From positions 1-64,000 of the forward strand of contig LSNW01000030.1 in NCBI GenBank assembly GCA_001566965.1: a DNA stretch of 64,000 nt, written 5' to 3'. The position numbers and the translations under genes are program-made. Shown here in pieces: positions 1 to 10,744 of the stretch (within the stretch, counting starts at the first letter, position 1; each line of letters opens with the position of its first letter). This DNA comes from Methylothermaceae bacteria B42. GTDB taxonomy: Bacteria > Pseudomonadota > Gammaproteobacteria > Methylococcales > Methylothermaceae. The notes beneath the pieces are model-generated. The model saw only the letters and a program-made list of their open reading frames with translations, ran no database searches and had not been told where the DNA came from.

Positions 1-126
1 CTCTGCTTCCCAGAGGGCCATCGAACTATCGCACCGGACCAAATCAAGTTCTTCATGGTGGATACAATATACAAGGGGCCGAGGGAGAGGGCATTCCGGG
101 CAAGTGCGTAACATCAGTGACTATCT

Positions 127-1410
127 CTAACCAGACGTTTGAGGCAATGCTGCAAAGCGGCGAACAATCTCCCTATAATGAAAGTACAAATGAGGAAAAG
201 GAGTTGTTTCGAGTTCCCACGAAACACTGTAACGGGCGCTCCATGGAATCAAATACTCTTCTTTTTTGTCATCCCTCTGTAAGCTCCAATGTAAATCTTC
301 CTGAGGAAGAGGTAGTGCAATACGAAAATTTCCGCCCCGGAGAGCTAGGGTTTCGTCCCGGACAGACCAATAATGCTTCCCGATTTTGAACAAGCTCCTC
401 CAGCCTTTAAACACTCGCCATTTCCCTTTTCCATCAACCACTACGGTAATATTTCGTTTCTCAGAATCAGAGATTGCGGCGTGAATAACATATTCATCCG
501 GGGAAAGACATTGGAGACGAAGTGAGGAGACGATTTCCTTCCGGGAAAACGGCGCGCCCCGATGCTTTTCCAACGCCTGCAATGAGAGTGCAATTTGTTT
601 CTGGCCCGCCGGACCAAACCTGGAGATATGCAGTGTATTGGCATCCTCTAACCAGGCGCCAATATAAAATCCGCCAGGACAGGTTGCAAAACGATGATGA
701 AATTGCTCGGATTTACTGGTTTCCGGTGGCTGGTAAGCCGATGGCAGCACAAAATCCGGAGGAGACTGGATAGCCCTCAAAATACCCGCCCGGTCCAAAT
801 TCGCCGGCACCAGCCATAAACGCCACGCCGACTCGCTTGATTGAATGCCGATCAATACATTTTCTCCGGAAAGGAGTATCGGCCATACATGTTCGTTACT
901 GTAATCACTCAAATAATTAACCGCAACCTCCACTTCCCGGGAGATAGAAGGCGGAACCTTGGGAAGCGGGACAAACCGGACCGGCAAATCATCTCTTATA
1001 TGGAGATTGAGTGTTTGTGTTCTCGCCCCAGCCCGCACCTGGATACGGTGTAAACCAGGCGAAAAAGTCCCCAAGGGAATGAGATGCCACATGGCGGAAC
1101 GAGTCCGGGCAATTTGTTTTCCCTCGTGGGTAACTGTCACTGCCATTCCTTCAACCTTCCCCCTGAAAAAGTCTTCAAATAAAGTAAACTCAAATCCCCG
1201 GCGAAGGTAATAAATTCCAGTCCCCCATCTCATTGAACGAACCAAGATAGCCACTTGGTTTCCAGTAACCATCCCGTCCCGGGGATAAACGATCTCCAGG
1301 CTTTGACCAGGCAATACCGGCGCGGCGCAGGATATTAAACCACTCAGGATTCCAGCCAAAAGAAGCCAGCGAACCCAACAACCCAACCAAGCCGGGTTCA
1401 CCCAATCCAT
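127..1410 (-). CDS. Putative lipoprotein of unknown function
   Basis: I do not recognise a family. From the ATG at 1410 the product has about 427 residues. It begins with a hydrophobic stretch ending in L-I-S-C, so a lipobox with Cys28 as the lipidated residue is likely. The rest is soluble, beta-rich looking sequence without Cys clusters or catalytic motifs that I know. A longer reading from 1512 exists, but it would place more than 30 residues before the signal peptide. The ATG at 1410 overlaps the end of the upstream membrane-protein gene by 13 bp, which suggests one transcript. Inferred location: periplasmic side of the inner membrane or the outer membrane. Confidence 0.65.
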   Translation of the reverse strand: MDWVNPAWLGCWVRWLLLAGILSGLISCAAPVLPGQSLEIVYPRDGMVTGNQVAILVRSMRWGTGIYYLRRGFEFTLFEDFFRGKVEGMAVTVTHEGKQIARTRSAMWHLIPLGTFSPGLHRIQVRAGARTQTLNLHIRDDLPVRFVPLPKVPPSISREVEVAVNYLSDYSNEHVWPILLSGENVLIGIQSSESAWRLWLVPANLDRAGILRAIQSPPDFVLPSAYQPPETSKSEQFHHRFATCPGGFYIGAWLEDANTLHISRFGPAGQKQIALSLQALEKHRGAPFSRKEIVSSLRLQCLSPDEYVIHAAISDSEKRNITVVVDGKGKWRVFKGWRSLFKIGKHYWSVRDETLALRGGNFRIALPLPQEDLHWSLQRDDKKEEYLIPWSARYSVSWELETTPFPHLYFHYREIVRRFAALPQTSG

Positions 1411-1814
1411 GCCCAAGACCAATACAAAATCTGCCAGGTAGCCCAATGTGCGGCGGAACATTGGCCCGGCACGTTTTCCCGCCTGCCCTGAAACAACGAC
1501 AACCCTTGGCAAACCAGCGCGAAAATAGCGTTAGGAATCACAGCAATCCATACCCAAAAAACCAAGCTGCCCACATTCAATAACACTTCGAGGCCGTAAA
1601 CTCCAGTGACGAAAAAAGTCACCAGATAAACCGGCAACCAAATCAACCAATACCAGCCGGACATTTCACGGCAAACCGCCCACACGGTAAAGGGCAATAG
1701 CAGCGGAAACAACCCGGTCACTCCCACTTTGGGTAGGTACCGCCACACAAGCCCCAGAGAAATCACGACTGCCAGCGTCATGATGATGCCATGGAGGATT
1801 TTACCGCGGTTCAT
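1398..1814 (-). CDS. Small multi-pass membrane protein, unknown function
   Basis: A 138-residue protein made almost wholly of hydrophobic segments, with about four predicted membrane helices (near residues 9-26, 34-50, 55-75 and 82-108). The C-terminus is Trp-rich and polar. It overlaps the lipoprotein gene downstream on the same strand, so the two probably work or at least are made together. No family is recognised. Confidence 0.6.
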   Translation of the reverse strand: MNRGKILHGIIMTLAVVISLGLVWRYLPKVGVTGLFPLLLPFTVWAVCREMSGWYWLIWLPVYLVTFFVTGVYGLEVLLNVGSLVFWVWIAVIPNAIFALVCQGLSLFQGRRENVPGQCSAAHWATWQILYWSWAWIG

Positions 1815-2292
1815 TTCATGAAACGATCAACACAAACCCTATAATTTCATCTTGAAGCATTACATGCTTATAAATGGTTGGCAGCTTGGAATTTTCTTTG
1901 GAGCCAGTGTTTTCTTACCCTAATGGTGGCTTGAAGAGCTGCCATAAGCCTCTCCAATGGATTCACGGCACCCAACGGCAGAATAACCCAGGCACCGGCT
2001 GCGAAATTCATGGGCGAATCGTATTATGTCATCGATTTTGAGGGAAAAGAAAGCCGTCTCTTAGGGTTAAATTCTTTGTATTATTACCTCATTTTTCTTC
2101 GTAAATTTTCATGCGCCTGTCAAGGTTTGACGGTCCTTTCACATCAGCAGTATTTGATAGTCGTGCCAGGCTTTCACTAGCGGATAACAGCAGCCCAAAT
2201 GACTACCCTCTTCCAAGGACGGCTTCACGAAGCCCCTCAGAAGAAAAACTGAAATACTTTTACGAAATAAACGCTTAGAGGCAAGTTTTTTA
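1815..2292. other. Intergenic stretch between divergent genes
   Basis: This 478-bp stretch separates the minus-strand membrane-protein gene from marC on the plus strand. It must hold both promoters. I see no convincing gene, no repeat shared with the rest of the window and no clear -35/-10 pair. Confidence 0.5.
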
Positions 2293-2913
2293 ATGACCAA
2301 TGACTTTTTATCTCTGTTCATCCCACTACTGATCATCATGGATCCGATAGGCAATTTGCCTTTGTTTCTGGCGTTGACCGGCGATGCCAAACCTACTGAT
2401 CAATTGCGCATCGCCGCCGTCGCTTGTGGTACGGCGGCGCTGATTTTACTTTTCTTTGGTTTGACGGGAGACAGGGTGTTGAATTTTTTCGGCATCACCC
2501 TGCCGGCCTTTCAACTGTCCGGTGGACTGATCTTCTTTATTTACGCCTTGCAAATGCTGAATCTGATCCCCGCCAATATCAAAAGCTCGGCTCAAGAAGA
2601 GGAAGAAAGCTTGCATAAGGACAACGTTGCCCTCGTGCCCCTGGCCACGCCGCTGCTGGCAGGTCCAGGGGCCATCACCGCCATTCTGGTTTGGCAGCAA
2701 GATCCTTCCCTGCAAATTCCTTTAGCGCTGCTGGCCACCGTGATTGCCGCGGCATGTCTGGTTGTATTCATCACCTTCTATCTGGGCCGCTGGATTCGGA
2801 AAGTACTGGGCCTTGGCGGGATCGGCGTGGTTACTCGGTTGACCGGACTACTGCTGTCGGTGATTGCCATGCAGTTCGTGGTAAACGCACTGGGGCAGAT
2901 TCGGTTTGGATAG
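2293..2913 (+). CDS. MarC family integral membrane protein
   Basis: A 206-residue protein with six hydrophobic segments. The N-terminal part contains the PLLIIMDPIGNLPLFLALT pattern typical of the MarC/YchE (UPF0056) family, and a PLATPLLAGPGAIT segment lies near residue 115. These proteins sit in the inner membrane. Their function is not settled; the early link to multiple antibiotic resistance was not upheld. The ATG at 2293 is the natural start. The gene is followed by a strong hairpin and faces hppA. Confidence 0.88.
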   Translation: MTNDFLSLFIPLLIIMDPIGNLPLFLALTGDAKPTDQLRIAAVACGTAALILLFFGLTGDRVLNFFGITLPAFQLSGGLIFFIYALQMLNLIPANIKSSAQEEEESLHKDNVALVPLATPLLAGPGAITAILVWQQDPSLQIPLALLATVIAAACLVVFITFYLGRWIRKVLGLGGIGVVTRLTGLLLSVIAMQFVVNALGQIRFG

Positions 2914-2917
2914 AGTG

Positions 2918-2947
2918 CTTTGGCGTGGCTGGAAAGCCACGCCAAAG
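2918..2947. terminator. Hairpin between convergent marC and hppA
   Basis: A perfect 13-bp inverted repeat (2918-2930 and 2935-2947) with a 4-base loop lies between the stop codons of two convergent genes. It lacks a long T-tract on either side, so it may act as a weak bidirectional terminator or as a 3'-end stabiliser. Confidence 0.6.
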
Positions 2948-2958
2948 AAATAGACTAG

Positions 2959-4971
<2,013 letters not shown>

Positions 4972-5004
4972 TCCTCCTTTTCCAATTTTGTTTTGTTATT
5001 TGCC

Positions 5005-5045
5005 AGTAGGCCTACTTGGATACCGGCTTTGCAAGCTGCTGTCAA
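5005..5045 (-). promoter_or_regulatory. Putative hppA promoter with a 12-bp palindrome
   Basis: On the minus strand a perfect TTGACA (5040-5045) is followed after 17 bp by a poor -10, TATCCA (5017-5022). Directly downstream lies the perfect palindrome AGTAGGCCTACT (5005-5016), a possible operator. The -35 and spacing are good; the -10 is weak, so the call is tentative. Confidence 0.35.
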
Positions 5046-5162
5046 TGTTTTTCATTGATTAACCGCCATCATTAATGGCTCAATGTTGGACAAAGCCTGT
5101 ATCCTCAGCCCCAATCTGCTATGATTTTCCCCTTTCGTAGCCAACCCCGATTGCCTGAATAA

Positions 5163-6587
5163 ATGACTTATTCCCCCTCCCGATTTAGCCACTTCATCAA
5201 CCCTTTTTGGGATAACGAGATCCTGCCTACGCTCGCTGACTACATCCACATTCCCGCCCTCTCTCCGGACTTTGACCCGGCCTGGGCCGAGCACGGCCAT
5301 TTACAACAAGCGCGGGAACTTGCCATCCACTGGCTCGAGCGGCACGCAGAACCGGGCTGGAAAATCCACGATTTACAGTTCCCTGGCCGAACCCCCTTGA
5401 TTTTGCTGGATATCCCAGGCGCCAATGACCGCACGGTACTGATTTACGGCCATCTGGACAAACAACCGGAAATGGAAGGCTGGCGCGAAGGCTTGGGACC
5501 CTGGCAACCTGTCATCGAAGATGGCAAACTTTATGGCCGGGGCGGCGCTGATGATGGTTACGCGCTGTTCGCCGCGGTCGCCGCGGCGAAAGCTCTTGCC
5601 CGGGAAAACCTCCCCCACGCCCGCCTGCTGATCCTGATAGAATTCTCCGAGGAAAGCGGCTCTCCGGACCTCCCCCCTTATCTCGAAGTCTACGCCGATC
5701 TCATCGGCATGCCAGATCTGGTAATCGCCCTCGATTCCGGCACCGGCGACTACAACCGGTTGTGGTCCACCACCTCGCTTCGCGGTATGCAAAGCTGCAC
5801 CGTGACCGTGCGCACATTGCACGAAGGCGTTCACTCAGGGATTGCCAGCGGCATTGTGCCCGAATCCATGAGCATCCTGCGCCAACTGCTGGACCGTTTG
5901 GAAGATCCGGCCACCGGCCAAATGAAACTGCCGGAGCTTTTTGTGGACATCCCCGCCCTCCGCATGGAACAAGCCAGTGCCGCCGCTGACATTCTGGGCT
6001 TGAGTCTGGTTGACGGGTTGCACCCCTTGCCCGGACTTAAACCTTTATGTGACGATCCCCTGGAACTTTTGCTCAACAACACCTGGCGACCAACCATGTG
6101 CGTGGTGGGCCAGGATGGCCTGCCATCCGTGGAAAAGGCCGGCAATGTCATGCGCGCCTACACGTCGTTCAAACTGTCGTTCCGCTTGCCGCCACCTGTT
6201 ACCTGTGAAACCGCCAAGGCTGCGATTGAGCGTGTCTTGCTGGTCGATCCCCCTTACAATGCGGAAATTTCAGTCTCTTTCGACCAAGGTGGCGATGGTT
6301 GGGAAGCCCCTCTTCCCGCCGAATGGCTGCTGCGCGCCAATAACGAGGCTTCCCTGGCGCTCTACGGCCAACCGGCAGCCTATCTGGGCCTGGGCGCAAG
6401 CATTCCTTTTATGAATATGCTCGGTCTCCAGTACCCGCGGGCGCAATTTCTGATTACCGGCGTGCTGGGCCCCGGCAGCAACGCCCATGGCCCCAACGAA
6501 TACCTTCATATCCCTTATGCCAAAAAGCTCACCGCGTGTGTCGCTCACGTGCTGGCTGCAATGCCCACAGACAAAACAATCTCATAA
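5163..6587 (+). CDS. M20 family metallopeptidase (dipeptidase-like)
   Basis: A 474-residue peptidase of the M20/M25/M40 family, which uses two zinc ions to cleave short peptides or acylated amino acids. The metal-site GHLDKQ motif is at residues 96-101 and the bridging GRGGADDG segment near 125-132. The EFSEESGSP stretch holds the catalytic Glu pair. The remaining His/Asp ligands are plausible near DSGTG and at the C-terminal GPGSNAHGPNEY. It is closest in look to the dipeptidases acting on free dipeptides; the exact substrate cannot be told. No signal peptide, so cytoplasmic. Confidence 0.88.
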   Translation: MTYSPSRFSHFINPFWDNEILPTLADYIHIPALSPDFDPAWAEHGHLQQARELAIHWLERHAEPGWKIHDLQFPGRTPLILLDIPGANDRTVLIYGHLDKQPEMEGWREGLGPWQPVIEDGKLYGRGGADDGYALFAAVAAAKALARENLPHARLLILIEFSEESGSPDLPPYLEVYADLIGMPDLVIALDSGTGDYNRLWSTTSLRGMQSCTVTVRTLHEGVHSGIASGIVPESMSILRQLLDRLEDPATGQMKLPELFVDIPALRMEQASAAADILGLSLVDGLHPLPGLKPLCDDPLELLLNNTWRPTMCVVGQDGLPSVEKAGNVMRAYTSFKLSFRLPPPVTCETAKAAIERVLLVDPPYNAEISVSFDQGGDGWEAPLPAEWLLRANNEASLALYGQPAAYLGLGASIPFMNMLGLQYPRAQFLITGVLGPGSNAHGPNEYLHIPYAKKLTACVAHVLAAMPTDKTIS

Positions 6588-6824
6588 ATTAAACCCGCCA
6601 AACGCAACTCATGGAGCGGTGCCATACGTCATACCCGCCATGGGCCACCTACCTTCCATGACGCCGCACGAATGTTACGCATACGCCATGAACGGATAAT
6701 GTTTGGTCAAACAAATTTGGCCAGGCCAGCATGTTCCCAACAGATCCCCCCTGTTTAAATAAGTGAAAGATTAAGGTTGCAAACCTCAAAAATGCCGAAT
6801 CCCCTGGAAAGAAAAGAAATCAGA

Positions 6825-6864
6825 TGGTCAAGGGAAAACGCTTTATGTACAATATTAGTGTACA
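6825..6864 (+). promoter_or_regulatory. Promoter and operator of the VapBC-type pair
   Basis: TGGTCA (6825-6830) and TACAAT (6848-6853) are separated by 17 bp. The inverted repeat TGTAC-N9-GTACA (6846-6850 and 6860-6864) overlaps the -10 box. This is the usual place for autorepression by a toxin-antitoxin complex. Confidence 0.55.
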
Positions 6865-6885
6865 CAATTGAAGGGTATTTTTACC

Positions 6886-7116
6886 ATGCGCACAATTAAC
6901 ATCAAAGAAGCACGAGAGCAATTCAAGGCGCTTGTGGATGCAGTGATAGCAGGGGAAGACATCATCATTTGCCGCCGTAACAAACCTGTCGCGAAACTGA
7001 TCCGATTAACGGAAAAACCGGTATTCCCGGATCGCAGCGAATTTCGCAGCCGGATAAAACAGGCGAAGACACCCTCATCCGTAGTAGTCCGGGCCCTTCG
7101 GGAAGAACGGGAGTGA
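6886..7116 (+). CDS. Phd/YefM-type antitoxin
   Basis: A 76-residue antitoxin that should bind and neutralise the PIN-domain toxin encoded directly downstream and repress their common promoter. The N-terminal pattern INIKEAREQFKALVDAV followed by RRNKPVAKLI is typical of the Phd/YefM fold; the C-terminus is charged and probably wraps the toxin. I chose the ATG at 6886 because a GAAGGG ribosome site lies 10 bases upstream; a TTG at 6868 in the same frame lacks such a site and falls next to the operator. Confidence 0.85.
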   Translation: MRTINIKEAREQFKALVDAVIAGEDIIICRRNKPVAKLIRLTEKPVFPDRSEFRSRIKQAKTPSSVVVRALREERE

Positions 7117-7538
7117 TGTGGTATTTCGATACCAGCGCGCTGATCCCTTACTATCGTCCGGAACCGCTCAGCGATGCAGTTCAAGCATGCTTGCTTGAAG
7201 CTGAAGCGCCTGTATCAATCAGTCTTTTGACCGAAACCGAATTCGCCTCGGTGCTGGCCCGCCTGGTCAGAATGAACGAACTGTCAGTTTCGGAAGCAAG
7301 CATTATTCAGGCAGCCTTCCAGGAAGACATCCACCGGGGGTGCTACCAGGTATTGGACCTCCAACGAGAACACTATCAATTGGCGCGAGACTGGCTGCTT
7401 AGCCATGATACCGCCCTGCGGACTCTGGATGCCTTACATCTTGCGGTTGCGGCACTCACCGGATCCAAACTGATCACCGCTGACAAAATCCTGGCAAAAG
7501 CCGCGAACCGGTTTTCCATTGCGGTGATGCTGTTCTGA
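7116..7538 (+). CDS. vapC: VapC-type PIN-domain toxin
   Basis: A 140-residue PIN-domain ribonuclease, the toxin of the pair. The conserved acidic residues are visible: Asp in WYFDTSAL at the N-terminus, Glu in LLTETEFASVLAR, Asp in LRTLDALHLAVA and Asp in LITADKILAKAA, which together bind the catalytic Mg2+. The start is ATG at 7116, sharing one base with the antitoxin stop (a GTG at 7113 is also in frame). The overlap couples translation of toxin to antitoxin. All key residues are present, so the pair looks intact. Confidence 0.9.
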   Translation: MWYFDTSALIPYYRPEPLSDAVQACLLEAEAPVSISLLTETEFASVLARLVRMNELSVSEASIIQAAFQEDIHRGCYQVLDLQREHYQLARDWLLSHDTALRTLDALHLAVAALTGSKLITADKILAKAANRFSIAVMLF

Positions 7539-7723
7539 TTTCATTGAGTAGCCCCAGAACCTGAACTCATACTGAACATATATCATGCTCTATGCCTTTG
7601 TGATGATTCGTACCGCAATCCTCTTTTTGGCAGCGCGTTAATCGTTAACCATCTACCCCTTTCAATTCTTCAAAATAAAAAACATGATAGGTTTACCTGC
7701 CTGATAAAACTATCCAACCCACC

Positions 7724-9766
7724 ATGTCCTTAAATCCACATCAAAGAGCCGCTATCAAGGAAATTAACCACCCACTGCTGGTAATCGCCGGGGCGGGCAG
7801 TGGCAAGACCCGGGTCATCACCCACAAAATCGCCCATCTGATCGATCAGGGGCTTGCGGCGCGCCATATCGCCGCACTCACTTTCACCAACAAGGCGGCG
7901 CGGGAAATGAAAGCACGGGTGGGCAAGCTGATGGATAGCAAGGCACTGAGAGGCCTGACGGTTTCCACTTTTCACTCCTTGGGGCTGGATATCCTGCGCC
8001 GTGAACACAAGGCCCTGGGCTTTAAAGCTTCGCTGTCCATTTTCGACGAACAGGACCGTCTGGCCCTGCTCAAGGACATTCTCGAACACAGCAAACATCC
8101 CTGCAATCCGGATAAACTCCCGCACTACGCCTGGCAAATCGGCGCCTGGAAAAATGACTGCCTGCCGCCGGAACAAATATTGGCCCAAGCCGATGCCGAA
8201 CAACAGCCCGCCGCCTGTTTGTACGAGGAATATAACCGCTGCCTCAAAGCCTACAATGCGGTGGATTTCGATGATTTGATTCTGTTGCCGGTACAACTGT
8301 TTCAGGAACACGGAGAAATTTTGGAGCGCTGGCAACACAAGCTGCGCTATCTATTGGTGGATGAATATCAAGACACCAACCAAACCCAATACCGCTTGCT
8401 GAACCTACTGACAGGCCCTCTGGGGCGCTTTACCGTGGTGGGTGACGACGACCAGTCCATCTACGCCTGGCGAGGGGCGCGACCGGAAAATCTCCAGCGC
8501 CTGAAACAGGATTATCCCCGCCTCAAAATCATCATGCTGGAACAAAATTACCGCTCCACCGGCCGCATTCTCAAGGCAGCCAATGCATTGATCCGCCATA
8601 ACCCCCATGTTTTCGAGAAGAAGCTGTGGAGCGCTTACGGCTTTGGCGACCCGATCCGGGTGTTAAGCCACGCCGACGACCTGGCCGAAGCCCAGCAAAT
8701 CGCCGCCGATATCCTTCATCATCACTTTCAGCACCGCACCCAATGGCACGACTACGCCATTCTCTACCGCAGTAATCACCAGTCCCGAGTATTTGAACGG
8801 GCGCTCAGAGAACAACGGATTCCCTACAAAGTCAGCGGTGGCCCATCGTTCTTTTCCTACACCGAAGTCAAAGATGTCCTGGCTTACTTGCGCCTGTTCG
8901 TCAACCAGGATGACGATGCCGCCTTTCTGCGCATTATAAACGTCCCCAAACGGGAAATCGGCCCCACCACCCTGGAAAAACTCGGCGCTTACGCCCAACA
9001 GCGCCATATCAGCCTGTTTTCCGCCTGCTTTGAACTGGGACTGGAACAACACCTGCCTGCCCGGGCCACCGCCAGATTAAAAGGCTTCTGTGAATGGCTG
9101 GTGGACACCGCTGACCGCGCGCAACGTGGCGATACCCTGGGCGTGCTGGAAGAATTCATCGATAGAATCGAATACAAGGATCACCTGCAAAACCTGGCCG
9201 CTTCCCCCAAACAGTTCGAGCGCAAGTGGCAAAATGTCCGTGAACTGCTGGACTGGCTCGGGCGCCTGATTGAAGAAGAGGAAGACGCCGGCGGCAAGGA
9301 TATCCTATCCGCCGTTGTCGCCAAAATCATGCTCATGGACGTTCTGGAACGCCAGCGGGACGATAGCGCCCAAGACCAGGTCACCCTCATGACCCTACAC
9401 GCCGCCAAGGGTCTGGAATTCCCTCACGTTTATATTGTCGGCATGGAAGAGGGGCTTCTCCCCCATCATAAATCCGCGGAAGAAACCACCAATGACACCT
9501 CCACCCCGGAAGACCTGTATATCGAAGAAGAACGCCGCCTAGCCTACGTGGGCATCACCCGCGCCCAAAAAACCCTGACCTTCAGCTACTGCCGCCAGCG
9601 CAAACGCTATGGGGAGGTCAACGACTGCCAACCGAGCCGGTTTTTAGAGGAGCTACCGGAAGAAGACCTGGAATGGCCTGAAAAATCCACCCTTTCCCCC
9701 GAAGAAAAGAAAGCCCGCGGCAAGGCCGCCCTGGCCAACCTCAAAAATTTGTTGAACGAGACTTAA
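7724..9766 (+). CDS. rep: ATP-dependent DNA helicase Rep
   Basis: A 680-residue superfamily 1A helicase that moves 3'-5' on single strands and helps replication forks pass obstacles. Motif I AGAGSGKT is at residues 22-29, with LTFTNKAAREM (motif Ia), VDEYQDTN (motif II), VGDDDQSIYAWRGA (motif III), EQNYRST (motif IV), TLMTLHAAKGLEFPHV (motif V) and AYVGITRAQ (motif VI) in order. Length and the RPENLQRLKQDYP region fit Rep better than UvrD, which is usually longer. It is followed by tRNA-Arg. Confidence 0.94.
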   Translation: MSLNPHQRAAIKEINHPLLVIAGAGSGKTRVITHKIAHLIDQGLAARHIAALTFTNKAAREMKARVGKLMDSKALRGLTVSTFHSLGLDILRREHKALGFKASLSIFDEQDRLALLKDILEHSKHPCNPDKLPHYAWQIGAWKNDCLPPEQILAQADAEQQPAACLYEEYNRCLKAYNAVDFDDLILLPVQLFQEHGEILERWQHKLRYLLVDEYQDTNQTQYRLLNLLTGPLGRFTVVGDDDQSIYAWRGARPENLQRLKQDYPRLKIIMLEQNYRSTGRILKAANALIRHNPHVFEKKLWSAYGFGDPIRVLSHADDLAEAQQIAADILHHHFQHRTQWHDYAILYRSNHQSRVFERALREQRIPYKVSGGPSFFSYTEVKDVLAYLRLFVNQDDDAAFLRIINVPKREIGPTTLEKLGAYAQQRHISLFSACFELGLEQHLPARATARLKGFCEWLVDTADRAQRGDTLGVLEEFIDRIEYKDHLQNLAASPKQFERKWQNVRELLDWLGRLIEEEEDAGGKDILSAVVAKIMLMDVLERQRDDSAQDQVTLMTLHAAKGLEFPHVYIVGMEEGLLPHHKSAEETTNDTSTPEDLYIEEERRLAYVGITRAQKTLTFSYCRQRKRYGEVNDCQPSRFLEELPEEDLEWPEKSTLSPEEKKARGKAALANLKNLLNET

Positions 9767-9790
9767 GCAAGTACAATAAGCGTTTACTAA

Positions 9791-9867
9791 GCGCCCGTAG
9801 CTCAGCTGGATAGAGCGCAGGCCTCCGGAGCCTGAGGTCAGAGGTTCGAATCCTCTCGGGCGCGCCA
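9791..9867 (+). tRNA. tRNA-Arg (anticodon CCG)
   Basis: A 77-base cloverleaf with a GCGCCCG/CGGGCGC acceptor stem, AGCTCAGCTGGATAGAGC D-arm, CCG anticodon in the loop CTCCGGA, GGTTCGAATCC T-arm, discriminator G and encoded CCA (9865-9867). It decodes CGG. Confidence 0.97.
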
Positions 9868-9890
9868 TATAATCAATGAGTTAAGAGAAG

Positions 9891-9912
9891 ACCGGCGATA
9901 GCCGGTTTTTTT
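9891..9912 (+). terminator. Intrinsic terminator after tRNA-Arg
   Basis: ACCGGC (9891-9896), loop GATA, GCCGGT (9901-9906) and a run of Ts to 9912. Confidence 0.85.
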
Positions 9913-9943
9913 GTGCCCATCTTGTGCCCATGCTGTGCCCCTT
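9911..9943. repeat. Three tandem 11-bp units behind tRNA-Arg
   Basis: GTGCCC recurs at 9913, 9924 and 9935, exactly every 11 bp, inside a TTGTGCCCATC-like unit. Its position right after a tRNA and its terminator fits the edge of a former integration site, but no integrase or second copy is in the window. Confidence 0.5.
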
Positions 9944-10022
9944 GTGACAATGGGGTGCTCTGATCCTTCATTTCACACTGACCGCCGGTCTGCTTTCCAG
10001 CAGATTCCTTCTTAAAATCCCA

Positions 10023-10388
10023 TTAAGCTACCAAATCCAGGCGCGCATCAATCTCATCCCAAGGCACCAGAATCCGCCCCTCCTCATTTTTCTCAATAAG
10101 ACCCAAACGCAGAAGTTCGGTGACATCCCGGTGTACGTTCTTGTAATCACGCCCCAATGCTTTGGCTAGTGCCCAAATGCTGCTTGCCCCCATTTGATGC
10201 AACTGCCGCAACAGCACGAATCTCTGGGGCGTCAATGTCCTGAGGAGGGTTTCCAGTTCGGTAAACAGGATCGCCTCTCGTGGCTCTGCCGGGGTTTCAC
10301 CGTGTTCGGCCTGGTGCCACGCATCGATGACGTCTTTAGCCGCATCTTCCACTGAGCCCACAGTGATCGAAAGTTTCGTCTTTTTCAT
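10023..10388 (-). CDS. Winged-helix antitoxin-like regulator (TumE partner type)
   Basis: A 121-residue protein. The C-terminal half reads as a winged helix-turn-helix: TPQRFVLLRQLHQMGASS, then LAKALGRDYKNVHRDVTEL and a wing LIEKNEEGRI. This is the HVO_A0114-like DNA-binding type that is found next to TumE (DUF6516) toxins. The ATG at 10388 shares a base with the stop of the broken toxin gene upstream; a GTG at 10391 is also possible. With its toxin frameshifted, this gene may be an orphan that still represses its own promoter. Confidence 0.75.
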   Translation of the reverse strand: MKKTKLSITVGSVEDAAKDVIDAWHQAEHGETPAEPREAILFTELETLLRTLTPQRFVLLRQLHQMGASSIWALAKALGRDYKNVHRDVTELLRLGLIEKNEEGRILVPWDEIDARLDLVA

Positions 10389-10678
10389 CACTCACCTCCA
10401 CGTGCCCGAGAGACATCTTCGAGAAAATCCGCCACCAATGTCTCGATATCCGAAAATTCATAGGGTTCTTTGGTATTTCCCAAGTGACGATGATCCCCTT
10501 AGCCACGCTCATTGTCATAGCGAACCACACATTCACCATTGGCCAGCCCATAGTAGAATCTGTACTTCAACCCGTGTGGGCATTCAGGATCCATTGCTGG
10601 CAAGCGCCAGACGATCATTTTCAAAATCGCACCATCTGGGAACACGACTTTGCGGTCGATGATCAGGGTGGCCTTCAT
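10388..10678 (-). pseudogene. TumE-like toxin gene, broken by a frameshift
   Basis: Reading from ATG at 10678, the frame gives MKATLIIDRKVVFPDGAILK and continues to an early TAA at 10499-10501. If one base is removed there, reading resumes without a break: KGDHRHLGNTKEPYEFSDIE and on to a TGA at 10388 that overlaps the antitoxin start. The whole then has about 96 residues, the usual size of the TumE/DUF6516 toxins. The family name is my recognition of the pattern, not a search result. An extra T in the GGC-T-AAG context is the simplest cause. Confidence 0.7.
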
Positions 10679-10685
10679 AGGTCGA

Positions 10686-10712
10686 ATTATACCATATGGT
10701 TTTTATACCATA
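10686..10712 (-). promoter_or_regulatory. Promoter and operator repeats of the TumE-type pair
   Basis: On the minus strand a perfect TATAAT lies at 10686-10691, eight bases before the toxin start. It overlaps the palindrome ACCATATGGT (10691-10700), and TTATACCATA occurs as a direct repeat at 10687-10696 and 10703-10712. The repeats, 16 bp apart, would let the antitoxin cover the promoter. Confidence 0.6.
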
Positions 10713-10744
10713 AACATTCTTCTGTATCGGCTGGGACGTCGGTG

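Noticed and set aside
117-389. 90-residue plus-strand frame at the left edge
   Set aside because: Lies opposite the lipoprotein gene, no ribosome site, no recognisable pattern.
9911-9943. CRISPR-like array at the 11-bp repeats
   Set aside because: Units are too short, directly joined and without spacers.
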